NCBI RefSeq assembly: GCF_900110895.1
Contig: NZ_FOIQ01000004.1
Span: 186,001 to 250,000, forward strand
Reading direction: 5' to 3'
DNA: 64,000 nt
Source: Prevotella aff. ruminicola Tc2-24
Lineage (GTDB): Bacteria > Bacteroidota > Bacteroidia > Bacteroidales > Bacteroidaceae
Shown one piece after another: positions 8,426 through 16,438 of this stretch. Within the stretch, counting starts at the first letter, position 1. Every line of letters begins with the position of its first letter. The translations under genes and the position numbers were made by a program. The notes beneath the pieces were generated by a model. That model saw only the letters and a list, made by a program, of their open reading frames with translations. It ran no database searches and was not told the DNA's origin.

Positions 8426-9439
8426 ATGGTGGCAATGGATCAAGTAGATGGTGTTGAGATCGTGGATCAGATTAAAACACGTGTGGTAGGTATCGATATC
8501 CGTCTTTCAAGGACTACCTTCGCGGTGGTGGATGTCAGGGGAGAAATCGTGGCTCAGGATCGGTTCGTCACCTCTGATTATCCGGATATCAACGACTATG
8601 TGAAGGCGTTGAGCGACAAGGTGATGATGCTGGTCGAGGAGAACGGCGGCTACGAGACGGTGCGCTCCATCGGCGTGAGCGTGCCTAGCGCCAGTTCGGT
8701 GACGGGTTGTATAGAGAACGCGGCGAACATGCCATGGAAGGGCGTGATACCACTGGCAGCGATGCTGCGCGACAGACTGGGACTGGCGGTGGCTGTGGCC
8801 AACGATGCGCATATCACGGCCCTGGGCGAGAAGGCCTACGGCAGTGCGCATGGGATGCAGGACTTCGTCGTGGTGTCGATTAGTCACGGCGGACTGGGAA
8901 GTTGCTTCTTCAGTAACGGGCATCCGCACTTGGGATATAACGGCTTTGCAGGTGAGTTCGGACATACTTGTGTCGAGGTGAACGGACGCCAGTGCGGCTG
9001 CGGGCGCAAGGGCTGTCTGGAGACCTACTGCTCGGTCAGGGGACTGCTGACCACCATCGACGAGCTGATGGCGGAGGCCGACGAGCCCACGATGCTGACC
9101 GATCTGTGCCAGAAGGATATCGCTTCGATAGCGGCCTGCTGCGACAAGGGTGACAAGCTGGCCATCGAGGCCTTCCGTCGCGTGGGTGATATGCTGGGAC
9201 TCGGACTGGCTAACTATGCCTCGATACTGAATCCGGAAGCCATCATTCTGACGGGCGACATGACGGCGGCAGGCAAATGGCTGCTCAAGCCCATGCGCGC
9301 CTCGTTTGATGAGCACGTTTTCCAGAATATCAAAAACAAGACACGAATACTCGTCTCGATCCTCAAGGAAGGCGAGCGCGACGTGCTGGGCGCCAGTGCT
9401 CTGGCATGGGACGTGAAGGAGTACTCGCTGTTCAAATAA
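8426..9439 (+). CDS. ROK-family protein (copy 2), degenerate phosphate loop
   Basis: A 337-residue paralogue of its two neighbours with a slightly longer N-terminus (start ATGGTGGCAATG; residue 4 is an alternative Met). The ROK core is intact: NDAHITALGEKAYG, GEFGHTC and the zinc-binding CGCGRKGC. The phosphate loop is DIRLSRTTF instead of DxGGT. The glycine-rich stretch is ISHGGLGSC, unlike the LGSGMG and LGVGVG of copies 1 and 3. No helix-turn-helix is seen. This copy differs most from the others, which suggests separation of roles among the three (inference). Confidence 0.85.
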   Translation: MVAMDQVDGVEIVDQIKTRVVGIDIRLSRTTFAVVDVRGEIVAQDRFVTSDYPDINDYVKALSDKVMMLVEENGGYETVRSIGVSVPSASSVTGCIENAANMPWKGVIPLAAMLRDRLGLAVAVANDAHITALGEKAYGSAHGMQDFVVVSISHGGLGSCFFSNGHPHLGYNGFAGEFGHTCVEVNGRQCGCGRKGCLETYCSVRGLLTTIDELMAEADEPTMLTDLCQKDIASIAACCDKGDKLAIEAFRRVGDMLGLGLANYASILNPEAIILTGDMTAAGKWLLKPMRASFDEHVFQNIKNKTRILVSILKEGERDVLGASALAWDVKEYSLFK

Positions 9440-9470
9440 GTCAACTATATCATAATACTTTACTAAAACT

Positions 9471-10451
9471 GTGGAAGAGTTTAATATCAAGACAAGAGTT
9501 GTTGGTGTCGATATCAGCAATGAACGTACTACCTATGCAATCGTGGATATCCGCGGGAATATCCTGGCGGAGAATTCCTTCTCTACGGAAGACTATCCTG
9601 ACATTAACCAATTTGTGACAGTGCTCAGTGAGCGCATCGTGATGCAGGTCGAGGAGAACGGAGGCTATGAGACCATCCGCTCGATCGGCGTGAGCTCACC
9701 GAGTGCCAGTCCGGTATCGGGCTGTATCGAGAATGCGGCCAACCTGCCGTGGAAGGGGATGATACCTCTGGCAGCGATGCTGCGCGACAGACTGGGACTG
9801 GCCGTGGGACTATCGAACGACGCGCATATATCGGCGCTGGGCGAGTATACCTTCGGCAATGCGCACGGCATGTCGAACTTCGTATTGGTGAGCCTGGGCG
9901 TGGGTGTGGGCAGCTGTTTCTTCTCGTCGGGCAGGGACCATCAGGGGCATCTGGGCTTCGCGGGTGAGTTCGGTCATACGTGTATCGTGGATCACGGACG
10001 AAAGTGTGCTTGTGGGCACGAGGGCTGTCTGGAGTCGTATGTGGGTGCTGCAGGCATCGTGAACACCGCCCAGGAGGTGTTGGCCGAGAACAGTGGTCCG
10101 TCAATGTTGCGCGAGTTGGAGAAATTGTCGCCGCGTACCATCTGCGACTGCTGTAACAAGGGCGACGAAATGGCCATCGAGGTGTTCCGGCGCACGGGTT
10201 ACATGCTGGGCATCGGACTGGCCAACTATGCCTCGCTCATCGACCCTGAGGCGTTCATCCTGACGGGTGGCATCTCGAAGGCTGGCAGATGGCTGACGGA
10301 TCCGGCTTATGAGTCGATGGAGGAACATGTGTTTGGCAACCTTCGCGGAAAGGTGAAGTTGCTGACATCGAAACTGGACGATCGTGAGCGCGATGTGCTG
10401 GGAGCGAGTGCTCTGGCATGGAGCGTACCAGAATATTCACTGTTTAAATAA
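9471..10451 (+). CDS. ROK-family protein (copy 3), degenerate phosphate loop
   Basis: A 326-residue third paralogue. The start is GTG, chosen because the sequence then aligns with copy 1 over its whole length (KTRVVGVDIS) and there is no ATG nearby in frame. It has SNDAHISALGEYTFG, SLGVGVGSCFF, GEFGHTC and the zinc motif CACGHEGC; the phosphate loop is DISNERT in place of DxGGT. The C-terminus VLGASALAW-x4-EYSLFK is shared by all three. The stop is two bases before the menI ATG, so it is almost certainly cotranscribed with the menaquinone genes. Confidence 0.85.
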   Translation: MEEFNIKTRVVGVDISNERTTYAIVDIRGNILAENSFSTEDYPDINQFVTVLSERIVMQVEENGGYETIRSIGVSSPSASPVSGCIENAANLPWKGMIPLAAMLRDRLGLAVGLSNDAHISALGEYTFGNAHGMSNFVLVSLGVGVGSCFFSSGRDHQGHLGFAGEFGHTCIVDHGRKCACGHEGCLESYVGAAGIVNTAQEVLAENSGPSMLRELEKLSPRTICDCCNKGDEMAIEVFRRTGYMLGIGLANYASLIDPEAFILTGGISKAGRWLTDPAYESMEEHVFGNLRGKVKLLTSKLDDRERDVLGASALAWSVPEYSLFK

Positions 10452-10453
10452 AA

Positions 10454-10870
10454 ATGAACGTAGATAGAATCAAAGAAATCATAGAGCAGAAACCGAATCT
10501 GAGTACCGCCCTCGGGATGGAGTTCATCTCCACTCCCGAGGTTGATACTTGTATGGCAAGGATGAGAGTCGACGAGCGCAACAGGCAGCCTTTCGGCTTC
10601 CTGAGCGGCGGTGCATCGCTGGCATTGGCGGAGAACGTGGCGGGCGTGGGCTCGTCGGCGCTCTGTCCGCACTGCGCTTGTGTGGGCATAGAGGTCAGCG
10701 GCAGTCATGTGAAGGCCGTAGCCGAAGGGGATACCGTGACGGCCTATGCGCGGATGTTGCATAAAGGCAAGACCCTGCATGTGTGGAACGTGGATATCAA
10801 GGATACCTCGGGAGAGTTGATCTCGAATGTCCGAGTGACGAACTATATCATCAGACAGAAGAAGGGATGA
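10454..10870 (+). CDS. menI: 1,4-dihydroxy-2-naphthoyl-CoA hydrolase (hotdog thioesterase)
   Basis: A 138-residue single hotdog-fold thioesterase resembling E. coli YdiI/MenI. The key block is RQPFGFLSGGASLALAEN: the acidic residue in LAEN matches the catalytic Glu of YdiI, while the upstream His of the LHGGAS motif is Ser here. It would release 1,4-dihydroxy-2-naphthoate from its CoA ester, after the MenB step. Its position as first men gene, overlapping menF (ATGA), supports this role over a general PaaI-type thioesterase. menA and the methyltransferase for the last steps are not in this window. Confidence 0.85.
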   Translation: MNVDRIKEIIEQKPNLSTALGMEFISTPEVDTCMARMRVDERNRQPFGFLSGGASLALAENVAGVGSSALCPHCACVGIEVSGSHVKAVAEGDTVTAYARMLHKGKTLHVWNVDIKDTSGELISNVRVTNYIIRQKKG

Positions 10871-11931
10871 CAGGATTCGCACTTTTCCGACTGCCTTATG
10901 CCATGGAGGCAACCTGCGTCCGTCAGACGACAGGGGAGCCCACGGAGTTGAAGGCCTGTCAGGAGCTGAACGGGCGACAGGGGTTCGTGATGGCGCCCTT
11001 TGAGGTGAAGACGGGACAGCCCATCCTGCTGATACGACCTGACGAGGTGACGATCGTCGATCTGCGCGAGGGCATCACGGGACTGCAAGGGGCGATACCG
11101 CCTTTGGACGCAGTTCCGACGGCCGGGGGTAGCAGAGACTCGTACGCTATCGACTTTGCTAATTTCCACGCGCAGCTGTGCATGGGCACTTTCCAGAAGA
11201 TCGTGCTGGCACGGTGTGCCGACGAGCCGCAGACAGAGGCGCTGTCGCCCGAGGCGCTGTTCATGAGGGCCTGTGAGCGCTATCCGCGTATGTTCATCGC
11301 CCTTGTCTGGACGGCCAAGAGCGGCTGTTGGCTGACGGCCACGCCTGAGATCTTGTTGGAAGGACAGGATAACCACTGGCGCACCATCGCTCTGGCTGGT
11401 ACCATGCGACTGGAAGGCGAGAGTCTGGCAGGCGAGGGAGAGACAGCCACGTGGACCACGAAGAACATCCAGGAGCAGCGTATCGTGACCACATATATCA
11501 CGGAGTGCCTGGAGCAGTTTACCAGCGAATTCCACGAGGAGGGGCCTCGGACGGTTCGGGCGGCCGACCTGGTGCACCTGAGGAGCGACTTCACGTTTAC
11601 GCTCCCTGACAACCAGCATATCGGCGACCTGTTGCAGGTGCTCCATCCCACTCCGGCGGTCTGCGGACTGCCCAAGCGCGAGGCCTTCCGTTTCATCACC
11701 CATAACGAGCATACCCCTCGGCGCTACTACTCGGGATTCATGGGGATGATCGGTGAGATGGAGACACACCTCTATGTGTCGCTGCGGTGCATGAACATCG
11801 CGAGGGACGGCTATCGGCTTTATGCCGGTGGTGGACTGCTGAAGGAGAGCTCCGAGGAACTGGAGTGGCAGGAGACAGAGGCGAAGATGGAGACCATGAG
11901 ACGAATATTGGATAATCAATTATCATATTAA
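10867..11931 (+). CDS. menF: Isochorismate synthase
   Basis: A 354-residue chorismate-binding enzyme that converts chorismate to isochorismate, the first committed step of menaquinone synthesis. I start it at the ATG at 10867, which overlaps the menI stop as ATGA; longer in-frame starts lie inside menI. Visible family features are FQKIVLARCADE (lysine of the general-base strand), ATPEILLE, ALAGTMRLEGE, VHLRSDFTF, LHPTPAVCGLPKREA, FYSG-type RYYSGFMGMIGE, and YAGGGLLKESS near the C-terminus. Length and motifs fit MenF/EntC-like synthases rather than anthranilate or aminodeoxychorismate synthase, and no glutamine amidotransferase partner is nearby. Confidence 0.92.
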   Translation: MTGFALFRLPYAMEATCVRQTTGEPTELKACQELNGRQGFVMAPFEVKTGQPILLIRPDEVTIVDLREGITGLQGAIPPLDAVPTAGGSRDSYAIDFANFHAQLCMGTFQKIVLARCADEPQTEALSPEALFMRACERYPRMFIALVWTAKSGCWLTATPEILLEGQDNHWRTIALAGTMRLEGESLAGEGETATWTTKNIQEQRIVTTYITECLEQFTSEFHEEGPRTVRAADLVHLRSDFTFTLPDNQHIGDLLQVLHPTPAVCGLPKREAFRFITHNEHTPRRYYSGFMGMIGEMETHLYVSLRCMNIARDGYRLYAGGGLLKESSEELEWQETEAKMETMRRILDNQLSY

Positions 11932-11965
11932 TTCATTTTATTGTTAAATTTTAAATTGTGATACT

Positions 11966-13531
11966 ATGTATAGCAATAAAGAAAATGTGAACATCCTGAC
12001 GTCACTGCTGTCGACGTTTGGAGTGAGGCACGCCGTAGTGTGCCCAGGTAGTAGGAACGCAGCCATCGTGCACAACCTCAACGAGTGCCCTGAGATCACG
12101 TGCATCCCTGTGACTGACGAGCGCTCAGCGGGCTTCTATGCCTTGGGCATGGCGCTCGGTGAGAACTTGCCTGTGATCGTGTGTGTGACCAGTGGCACAG
12201 CCTTGTTAAACCTGATACCTGCCGTTGCGGAGGCGTATTATCAGTGCGCACCGCTGATCGTGGTGTCGGCCGACCGTCCGCCGCAGTGGATAGACCAGTT
12301 GGACGGACAGACGTTGCCACAGCCTGATGCTCTCGGACGGTTCGTGCGCAAGGCGGTGACGCTGCCTGAGCCGCACAATGAGGAAGAACACTGGTATTGT
12401 AACCGTTTGGTGAACGAGGCGCTGCTGGAGACATTGCATCACGGCGGTGGCCCCGTACATATCAACGTGCCCATTACGGAGCCGTTGTTCGAGTTCACCG
12501 TCAAGAAGTTGCCTGAGGAACGGGAGATCGACTGCACAGCCAACGAACTCTCGGAAGACGAGGCTGCCGCTGTCACCCTGCACTTCCTGCAGGCCGAACG
12601 ACCGCTGCTGCTTAGTGGGCAGCCGTTGAACGCGCTGATGGACGAGGCCGTGTATCTCGTGGCCGATGATGAGAGCTACACACCCGACTTCGTGCTGAAC
12701 ATGGGTGGCTCTGTCGTGAGCAAGCGCCTGAAGCAATACCTGAGAAGGGCCAAGGAGAGCTGGCTGGTGAACGAGGCGGGAACGATGGCCGACCCATTCA
12801 TGAACCTGACATATGTCATCGAGGGTTGCCGCAGTGATGTGGAGGACTATCTGACTACGGTGCTGGAAGTGCGGAAGATTGACTTCGTGGAGAAGTGGAA
12901 AGATTTGTTGGACAGGATCAGGGATCACGTGAATGCCTACCAGCCTGACTATTCGCAGATGGCGGCCGTGAAACTGTTTGAGAAGAAGATCGGCCAGGCT
13001 GAGGATATGTACGTGCATTACGCGAACTCGACGGCCATCCGTCTGGCGAACACCTATGCCGAGCATGAGGTGTTCTGTAATCGGGGCGTGAACGGCATCG
13101 ACGGGTCGCTGTCGACGGCGGCTGGCTTCTCGTGCGTGACGGACAAGAAGGTGTTCTGTGTCATCGGCGACCTGAGTTTCTTCTACGACCAGAATGCGCT
13201 GTGGAACCAGAACCTGCGCGGGAACCTGCGTATCCTTTTGCTGAACAACGGACGTGGGGGTATCTTCAACACGCTGAAGGGTCTGGAGAACAGTGAGGCG
13301 CGCGACACGCTCGTGGCTGCCAAGCACCACACCACGGCAGAGGGTATCTGTGCGCAGAACAAGGTGGACTACATGAAGGTAAAAAGCATGAGGGATCTGA
13401 AGAAGGGTATCGAAAAGTTGGTCGACTCGAAGAGCAGACGCCCCATGCTGCTGGAGGTGTTCACGGATGTCGATGAGGATACGCGTGTCGTCAAGGACTA
13501 TTATGAATCATTGAAACAAGTAAAAATTTGA
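11966..13531 (+). CDS. menD: SEPHCHC synthase (2-succinyl-5-enolpyruvyl-6-hydroxy-3-cyclohexene-1-carboxylate synthase)
   Basis: A 521-residue thiamine-diphosphate enzyme joining isochorismate and 2-oxoglutarate. The N-terminal domain has [12 protein letters not shown] and [15 protein letters not shown], whose Glu corresponds to the ThDP-activating glutamate. [16 protein letters not shown] is the usual MenD block. The C-terminal cofactor domain has [17 protein letters not shown] and [14 protein letters not shown], followed by [14 protein letters not shown]. It is slightly shorter than the E. coli enzyme. It follows menF after 34 bases and is 4 bases from menB. Confidence 0.95.
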   Translation: MYSNKENVNILTSLLSTFGVRHAVVCPGSRNAAIVHNLNECPEITCIPVTDERSAGFYALGMALGENLPVIVCVTSGTALLNLIPAVAEAYYQCAPLIVVSADRPPQWIDQLDGQTLPQPDALGRFVRKAVTLPEPHNEEEHWYCNRLVNEALLETLHHGGGPVHINVPITEPLFEFTVKKLPEEREIDCTANELSEDEAAAVTLHFLQAERPLLLSGQPLNALMDEAVYLVADDESYTPDFVLNMGGSVVSKRLKQYLRRAKESWLVNEAGTMADPFMNLTYVIEGCRSDVEDYLTTVLEVRKIDFVEKWKDLLDRIRDHVNAYQPDYSQMAAVKLFEKKIGQAEDMYVHYANSTAIRLANTYAEHEVFCNRGVNGIDGSLSTAAGFSCVTDKKVFCVIGDLSFFYDQNALWNQNLRGNLRILLLNNGRGGIFNTLKGLENSEARDTLVAAKHHTTAEGICAQNKVDYMKVKSMRDLKKGIEKLVDSKSRRPMLLEVFTDVDEDTRVVKDYYESLKQVKI

Positions 13532-13535
13532 AGCT

Positions 13536-14387
13536 ATGAGACAGTGGAAAACTATCAAGGAGTTTAAGGAAATACTGTTCGAGGAATATAACGGTATCGC
13601 GAAGATCACCATCAACAGACCGCGTTACCGCAACGCTTTTACGCCGAAGACCACCTGGGAGCTATCGCAGGCCTTCTCGTTGTGCAGGGAGATGCAGGAC
13701 ATCAGTGTGGTGCTGTTGACAGGTGCCATGTCGGAGGTGCCAGAGGGACAGCAGCTCGCCGACGTGAAGCATGCCTTCTGCTCGGGGGGCGATATGCATG
13801 TGAAGGGACGGGGCGGCTATGTCGACGAGGAGGGTGTACCACGTCTGAGTGTGCTCGACGTGCAGATGCAGATACGGCGCCTGCCCAAGCCCGTCATTGC
13901 CATGGTGAACGGCTATGCCATCGGCGGCGGTCATGTGCTGCATCTGGTGTGCGACCTGACCATCGCCTCGGAGAATGCCATCTTCGGACAGACGGGACCT
14001 AAGGTGGGCTCGTTTGATGCGGGCTTCGGCTCGTCGTACCTCGCGCGGATCGTGGGACAGAAGAAAGCCCGCGAGATATGGTTCCTCTGTAGGCAGTACA
14101 CGGCCAAGGAGGCCGAGGAGATGGGGATGGTGAACAAGGTGGTACCCATCGAGCGTCTCGAGGACGAGTGCGTGGAGTGGGCGGAGATTATGATGGAGCG
14201 CTCGCCGCTGGCATTGCGTATGATCAAGGCCGGACTGAACGCCGAGCTCGACGGACAGGCGGGCATCCAGGAGCTGGCTGGCGACTGTACGATGCTGTAC
14301 TACTTCCTCGACGAGGCGCAGGAGGGAGGAAAGGCGTTCCTCGAGAAGCGGAAGCCTGACTTCAAGAAATATCCGAAGCTGCCATAG
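13536..14387 (+). CDS. menB: 1,4-dihydroxy-2-naphthoyl-CoA synthase
   Basis: A 283-residue crotonase-fold enzyme that cyclises o-succinylbenzoyl-CoA. Signatures are [32 protein letters not shown] (oxyanion-hole glycines and the mobile loop), [20 protein letters not shown] and [21 protein letters not shown], all close to known MenB. The C-terminal helix ends [13 protein letters not shown], also typical. No coding overlap with menD; the start ATG is four bases after its stop. Confidence 0.96.
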   Translation: MRQWKTIKEFKEILFEEYNGIAKITINRPRYRNAFTPKTTWELSQAFSLCREMQDISVVLLTGAMSEVPEGQQLADVKHAFCSGGDMHVKGRGGYVDEEGVPRLSVLDVQMQIRRLPKPVIAMVNGYAIGGGHVLHLVCDLTIASENAIFGQTGPKVGSFDAGFGSSYLARIVGQKKAREIWFLCRQYTAKEAEEMGMVNKVVPIERLEDECVEWAEIMMERSPLALRMIKAGLNAELDGQAGIQELAGDCTMLYYFLDEAQEGGKAFLEKRKPDFKKYPKLP

Positions 14388-14435
14388 GATGTTGATCTCA
14401 GGGAGCTGTCTCCCGACTCCAGAAAACTTATAACA

Positions 14436-15455
14436 ATGAAATACAGAATAGAGAAAAGAGTGCTGCATTTTAAGCAGCCAGCAGGGACATCCAGAGGTGT
14501 GTATACCACGCGTAAAATCTGGCTGGTGCTGCTCTCTGACGGGGAGCGTCAGGGAGTAGGGGAGTGTGCGCCCCTGCCTGATCTGAGTTGTGATGCCTTG
14601 GAGGATGAGAGGTATCAGAGTATATTGAGTAAGGTGTGCGAGGAGGTCTGCGACACGGGTATCGTGAACTACGACTACCTGCGCGACTACCCCTCGATGC
14701 TCTTCGGACTGGAGACGGCCTTGCTCAATCTGAAGTTGGGAGACAGACTCTTTGACACGTCCTTCAGTCGGGGTGAGGAGGGCATACCCATCAACGGACT
14801 GGTATGGATGGGTAATTATGATGAGATGCTCCGTCGGATGGAAGAGAAACTCGAACAGGGCTTCCATTGTGTGAAACTGAAGATCGGAGCCATCGACTTC
14901 GAGCAGGAACTGGATCTGGTGAGACGGATACGGGCTCGCTTCACGCATCATGAGGTGGAATTGCGATTGGATGCCAATGGGGCCTTCCCTTATCAGGAGG
15001 CGCTCTATAAGCTGGAGTTGTTATCGCAGTATAATATCCATTCTATCGAGCAGCCCATCAAGGCCGGACAGTGGGGGTATATGGCTGAGCTCTGTAGGGA
15101 GTCGCCCCTGCCCATCGCACTCGACGAAGAGCTGATAGGCATTAATGATCCGGAAATGAAGCGTCATATGCTTGGGATGGTCAAACCACGATATATCATC
15201 CTGAAACCCTCACTCCATGGTGGTATGATGGGGTGCAGAGAGTGGATTGGCATTGCGGCCGATCTAGGTATTGGCTCATGGATTACCTCGGCTCTGGAGA
15301 GTAATATCGGTCTGAACGCCATCGCCCAGTTTGCTTCGGAGGTGTATGGCGACCATATCGGTATGCCGCAGGGGTTGGGAACGGGCCAGTTGTTCACTGA
15401 TAATATCCCGATGCCACTTGAGATACGTGGCGACAGACTATGGCGATGTCGTTAG
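14436..15455 (+). CDS. menC: o-Succinylbenzoate synthase
   Basis: A 339-residue enolase-superfamily enzyme that dehydrates SHCHC to o-succinylbenzoate. The KxK acid-base motif is CVKLKIG, the metal ligands are in LRLDANGAFP, IEQPI and ALDEEL, and the opposing lysine is in IILKPSLHGG. The N-terminal capping domain begins MKYRIEKRVLHFKQPAGTSR. The last 16 bases overlap menE. In this cluster no menH is seen between menD and menC, so the MenH step must be encoded elsewhere, be spontaneous, or be catalysed by another enzyme. Confidence 0.93.
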   Translation: MKYRIEKRVLHFKQPAGTSRGVYTTRKIWLVLLSDGERQGVGECAPLPDLSCDALEDERYQSILSKVCEEVCDTGIVNYDYLRDYPSMLFGLETALLNLKLGDRLFDTSFSRGEEGIPINGLVWMGNYDEMLRRMEEKLEQGFHCVKLKIGAIDFEQELDLVRRIRARFTHHEVELRLDANGAFPYQEALYKLELLSQYNIHSIEQPIKAGQWGYMAELCRESPLPIALDEELIGINDPEMKRHMLGMVKPRYIILKPSLHGGMMGCREWIGIAADLGIGSWITSALESNIGLNAIAQFASEVYGDHIGMPQGLGTGQLFTDNIPMPLEIRGDRLWRCR

Positions 15456-16438
15456 ACCAGTTCCTTGAGGAGTGGAATAACGCCTCGCCTTATGTGCGCG
15501 TGCAGACCAGTGGTAGTACGGGCGCACCGAAGCCGATGCTCGTGGAGAAGCAACGGATGCTGGCCTCGGCCCGTCGTACGAACGACTTTCTCGGTCTGCG
15601 CAAAGGTGACACGGCCCTGCTCTGTATGTCGCTCGACTATATCGCTGGTAAGATGATGGTGGTGCGGGCCCTGGAACGTGGTCTGCGACTGGTGACGGTT
15701 CAACCCTCGGGGCATCCGCTTCAGAAGTCTGTCGCTGAGGATGACGTGCTCACCTTCGCTGCCATGGTGCCCTTGCAGGTTTACAACGCATTACAGGTTG
15801 ACGAGGAGCGCGAGCGTCTGAGAAGGATACGACATCTGATTATCGGAGGTGGGGCTATCGACGTGTCGTTGACTGAAGGACTGAAGGACTTCCCCAATGC
15901 CGTGTGGAGCACCTATGGTATGACGGAGACCCTCTCGCATATCGCACTCCGTCGCATCAACGGGCCTGAGGCATCAGACTGGTATACGCCGTTCCCATCG
16001 GTGGGTGTCAGTGTGTCGGCAGACGACTGTCTGGTTATCGATGCTCCGGAGGTGTGCGCGGAACGTCTCGTAACCAATGATATCGTCGAACTGGTACAGA
16101 CGGAACAGGGGGGGCGCTTCCGTATCCTCGGAAGGAAGGATAATGTGATCTGCTCTGGTGGCATTAAGATCCAGGCGGAGGAGGTGGAGCGCCTGTTGCG
16201 CCCTCATCTCTCGGCGCCCTATATCATCACTAAGTGTCCGGATACAAAGTTCGGCGAGATCGTGGTGTTGCTGACAGAGGGGACGGTTGACGAGGCGCGC
16301 ACGGTCTGTGAGACGGTGCTGAGCGGATACCTCCGCCCTCGTGGCTATATCCATGTAGACAAAATACCGCTGACGGAGACTGGAAAGCCTGCCCGTCAGC
16401 GGATATTAGAGATTGCGAGGTACTCTATTTTACAATAA
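15440..16438 (+). CDS. menE: o-Succinylbenzoate-CoA ligase (short form)
   Basis: A 332-residue ANL-superfamily adenylating enzyme, shorter than the roughly 450 residues of E. coli MenE. Core motifs are all present: VQTSGSTGAPKPMLV (phosphate loop), STYGMTETLSHIAL (A5), ILGRKDNVICSGGIKIQAEE (A8 hinge) and LTETGKPARQ with the catalytic lysine (A10). The shortening is mainly at the N-terminus. It begins inside menC (16-base overlap) and its last 14 bases overlap the end of the convergent esterase gene, leaving no room for an intergenic terminator. Confidence 0.93.
   Translation: MAMSLDQFLEEWNNASPYVRVQTSGSTGAPKPMLVEKQRMLASARRTNDFLGLRKGDTALLCMSLDYIAGKMMVVRALERGLRLVTVQPSGHPLQKSVAEDDVLTFAAMVPLQVYNALQVDEERERLRRIRHLIIGGGAIDVSLTEGLKDFPNAVWSTYGMTETLSHIALRRINGPEASDWYTPFPSVGVSVSADDCLVIDAPEVCAERLVTNDIVELVQTEQGGRFRILGRKDNVICSGGIKIQAEEVERLLRPHLSAPYIITKCPDTKFGEIVVLLTEGTVDEARTVCETVLSGYLRPRGYIHVDKIPLTETGKPARQRILEIARYSILQ

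Noticed and set aside
8507..9520. Long minus-strand open frame opposite ROK copy 2
   Set aside because: It is antisense to a conserved gene, and its His/Arg-rich translation lacks any recognisable domain.
10783..10869. Upstream in-frame ATG for menF
   Set aside because: It lies inside menI. The ATG at 10867 overlaps the menI stop and gives a normal N-terminus.
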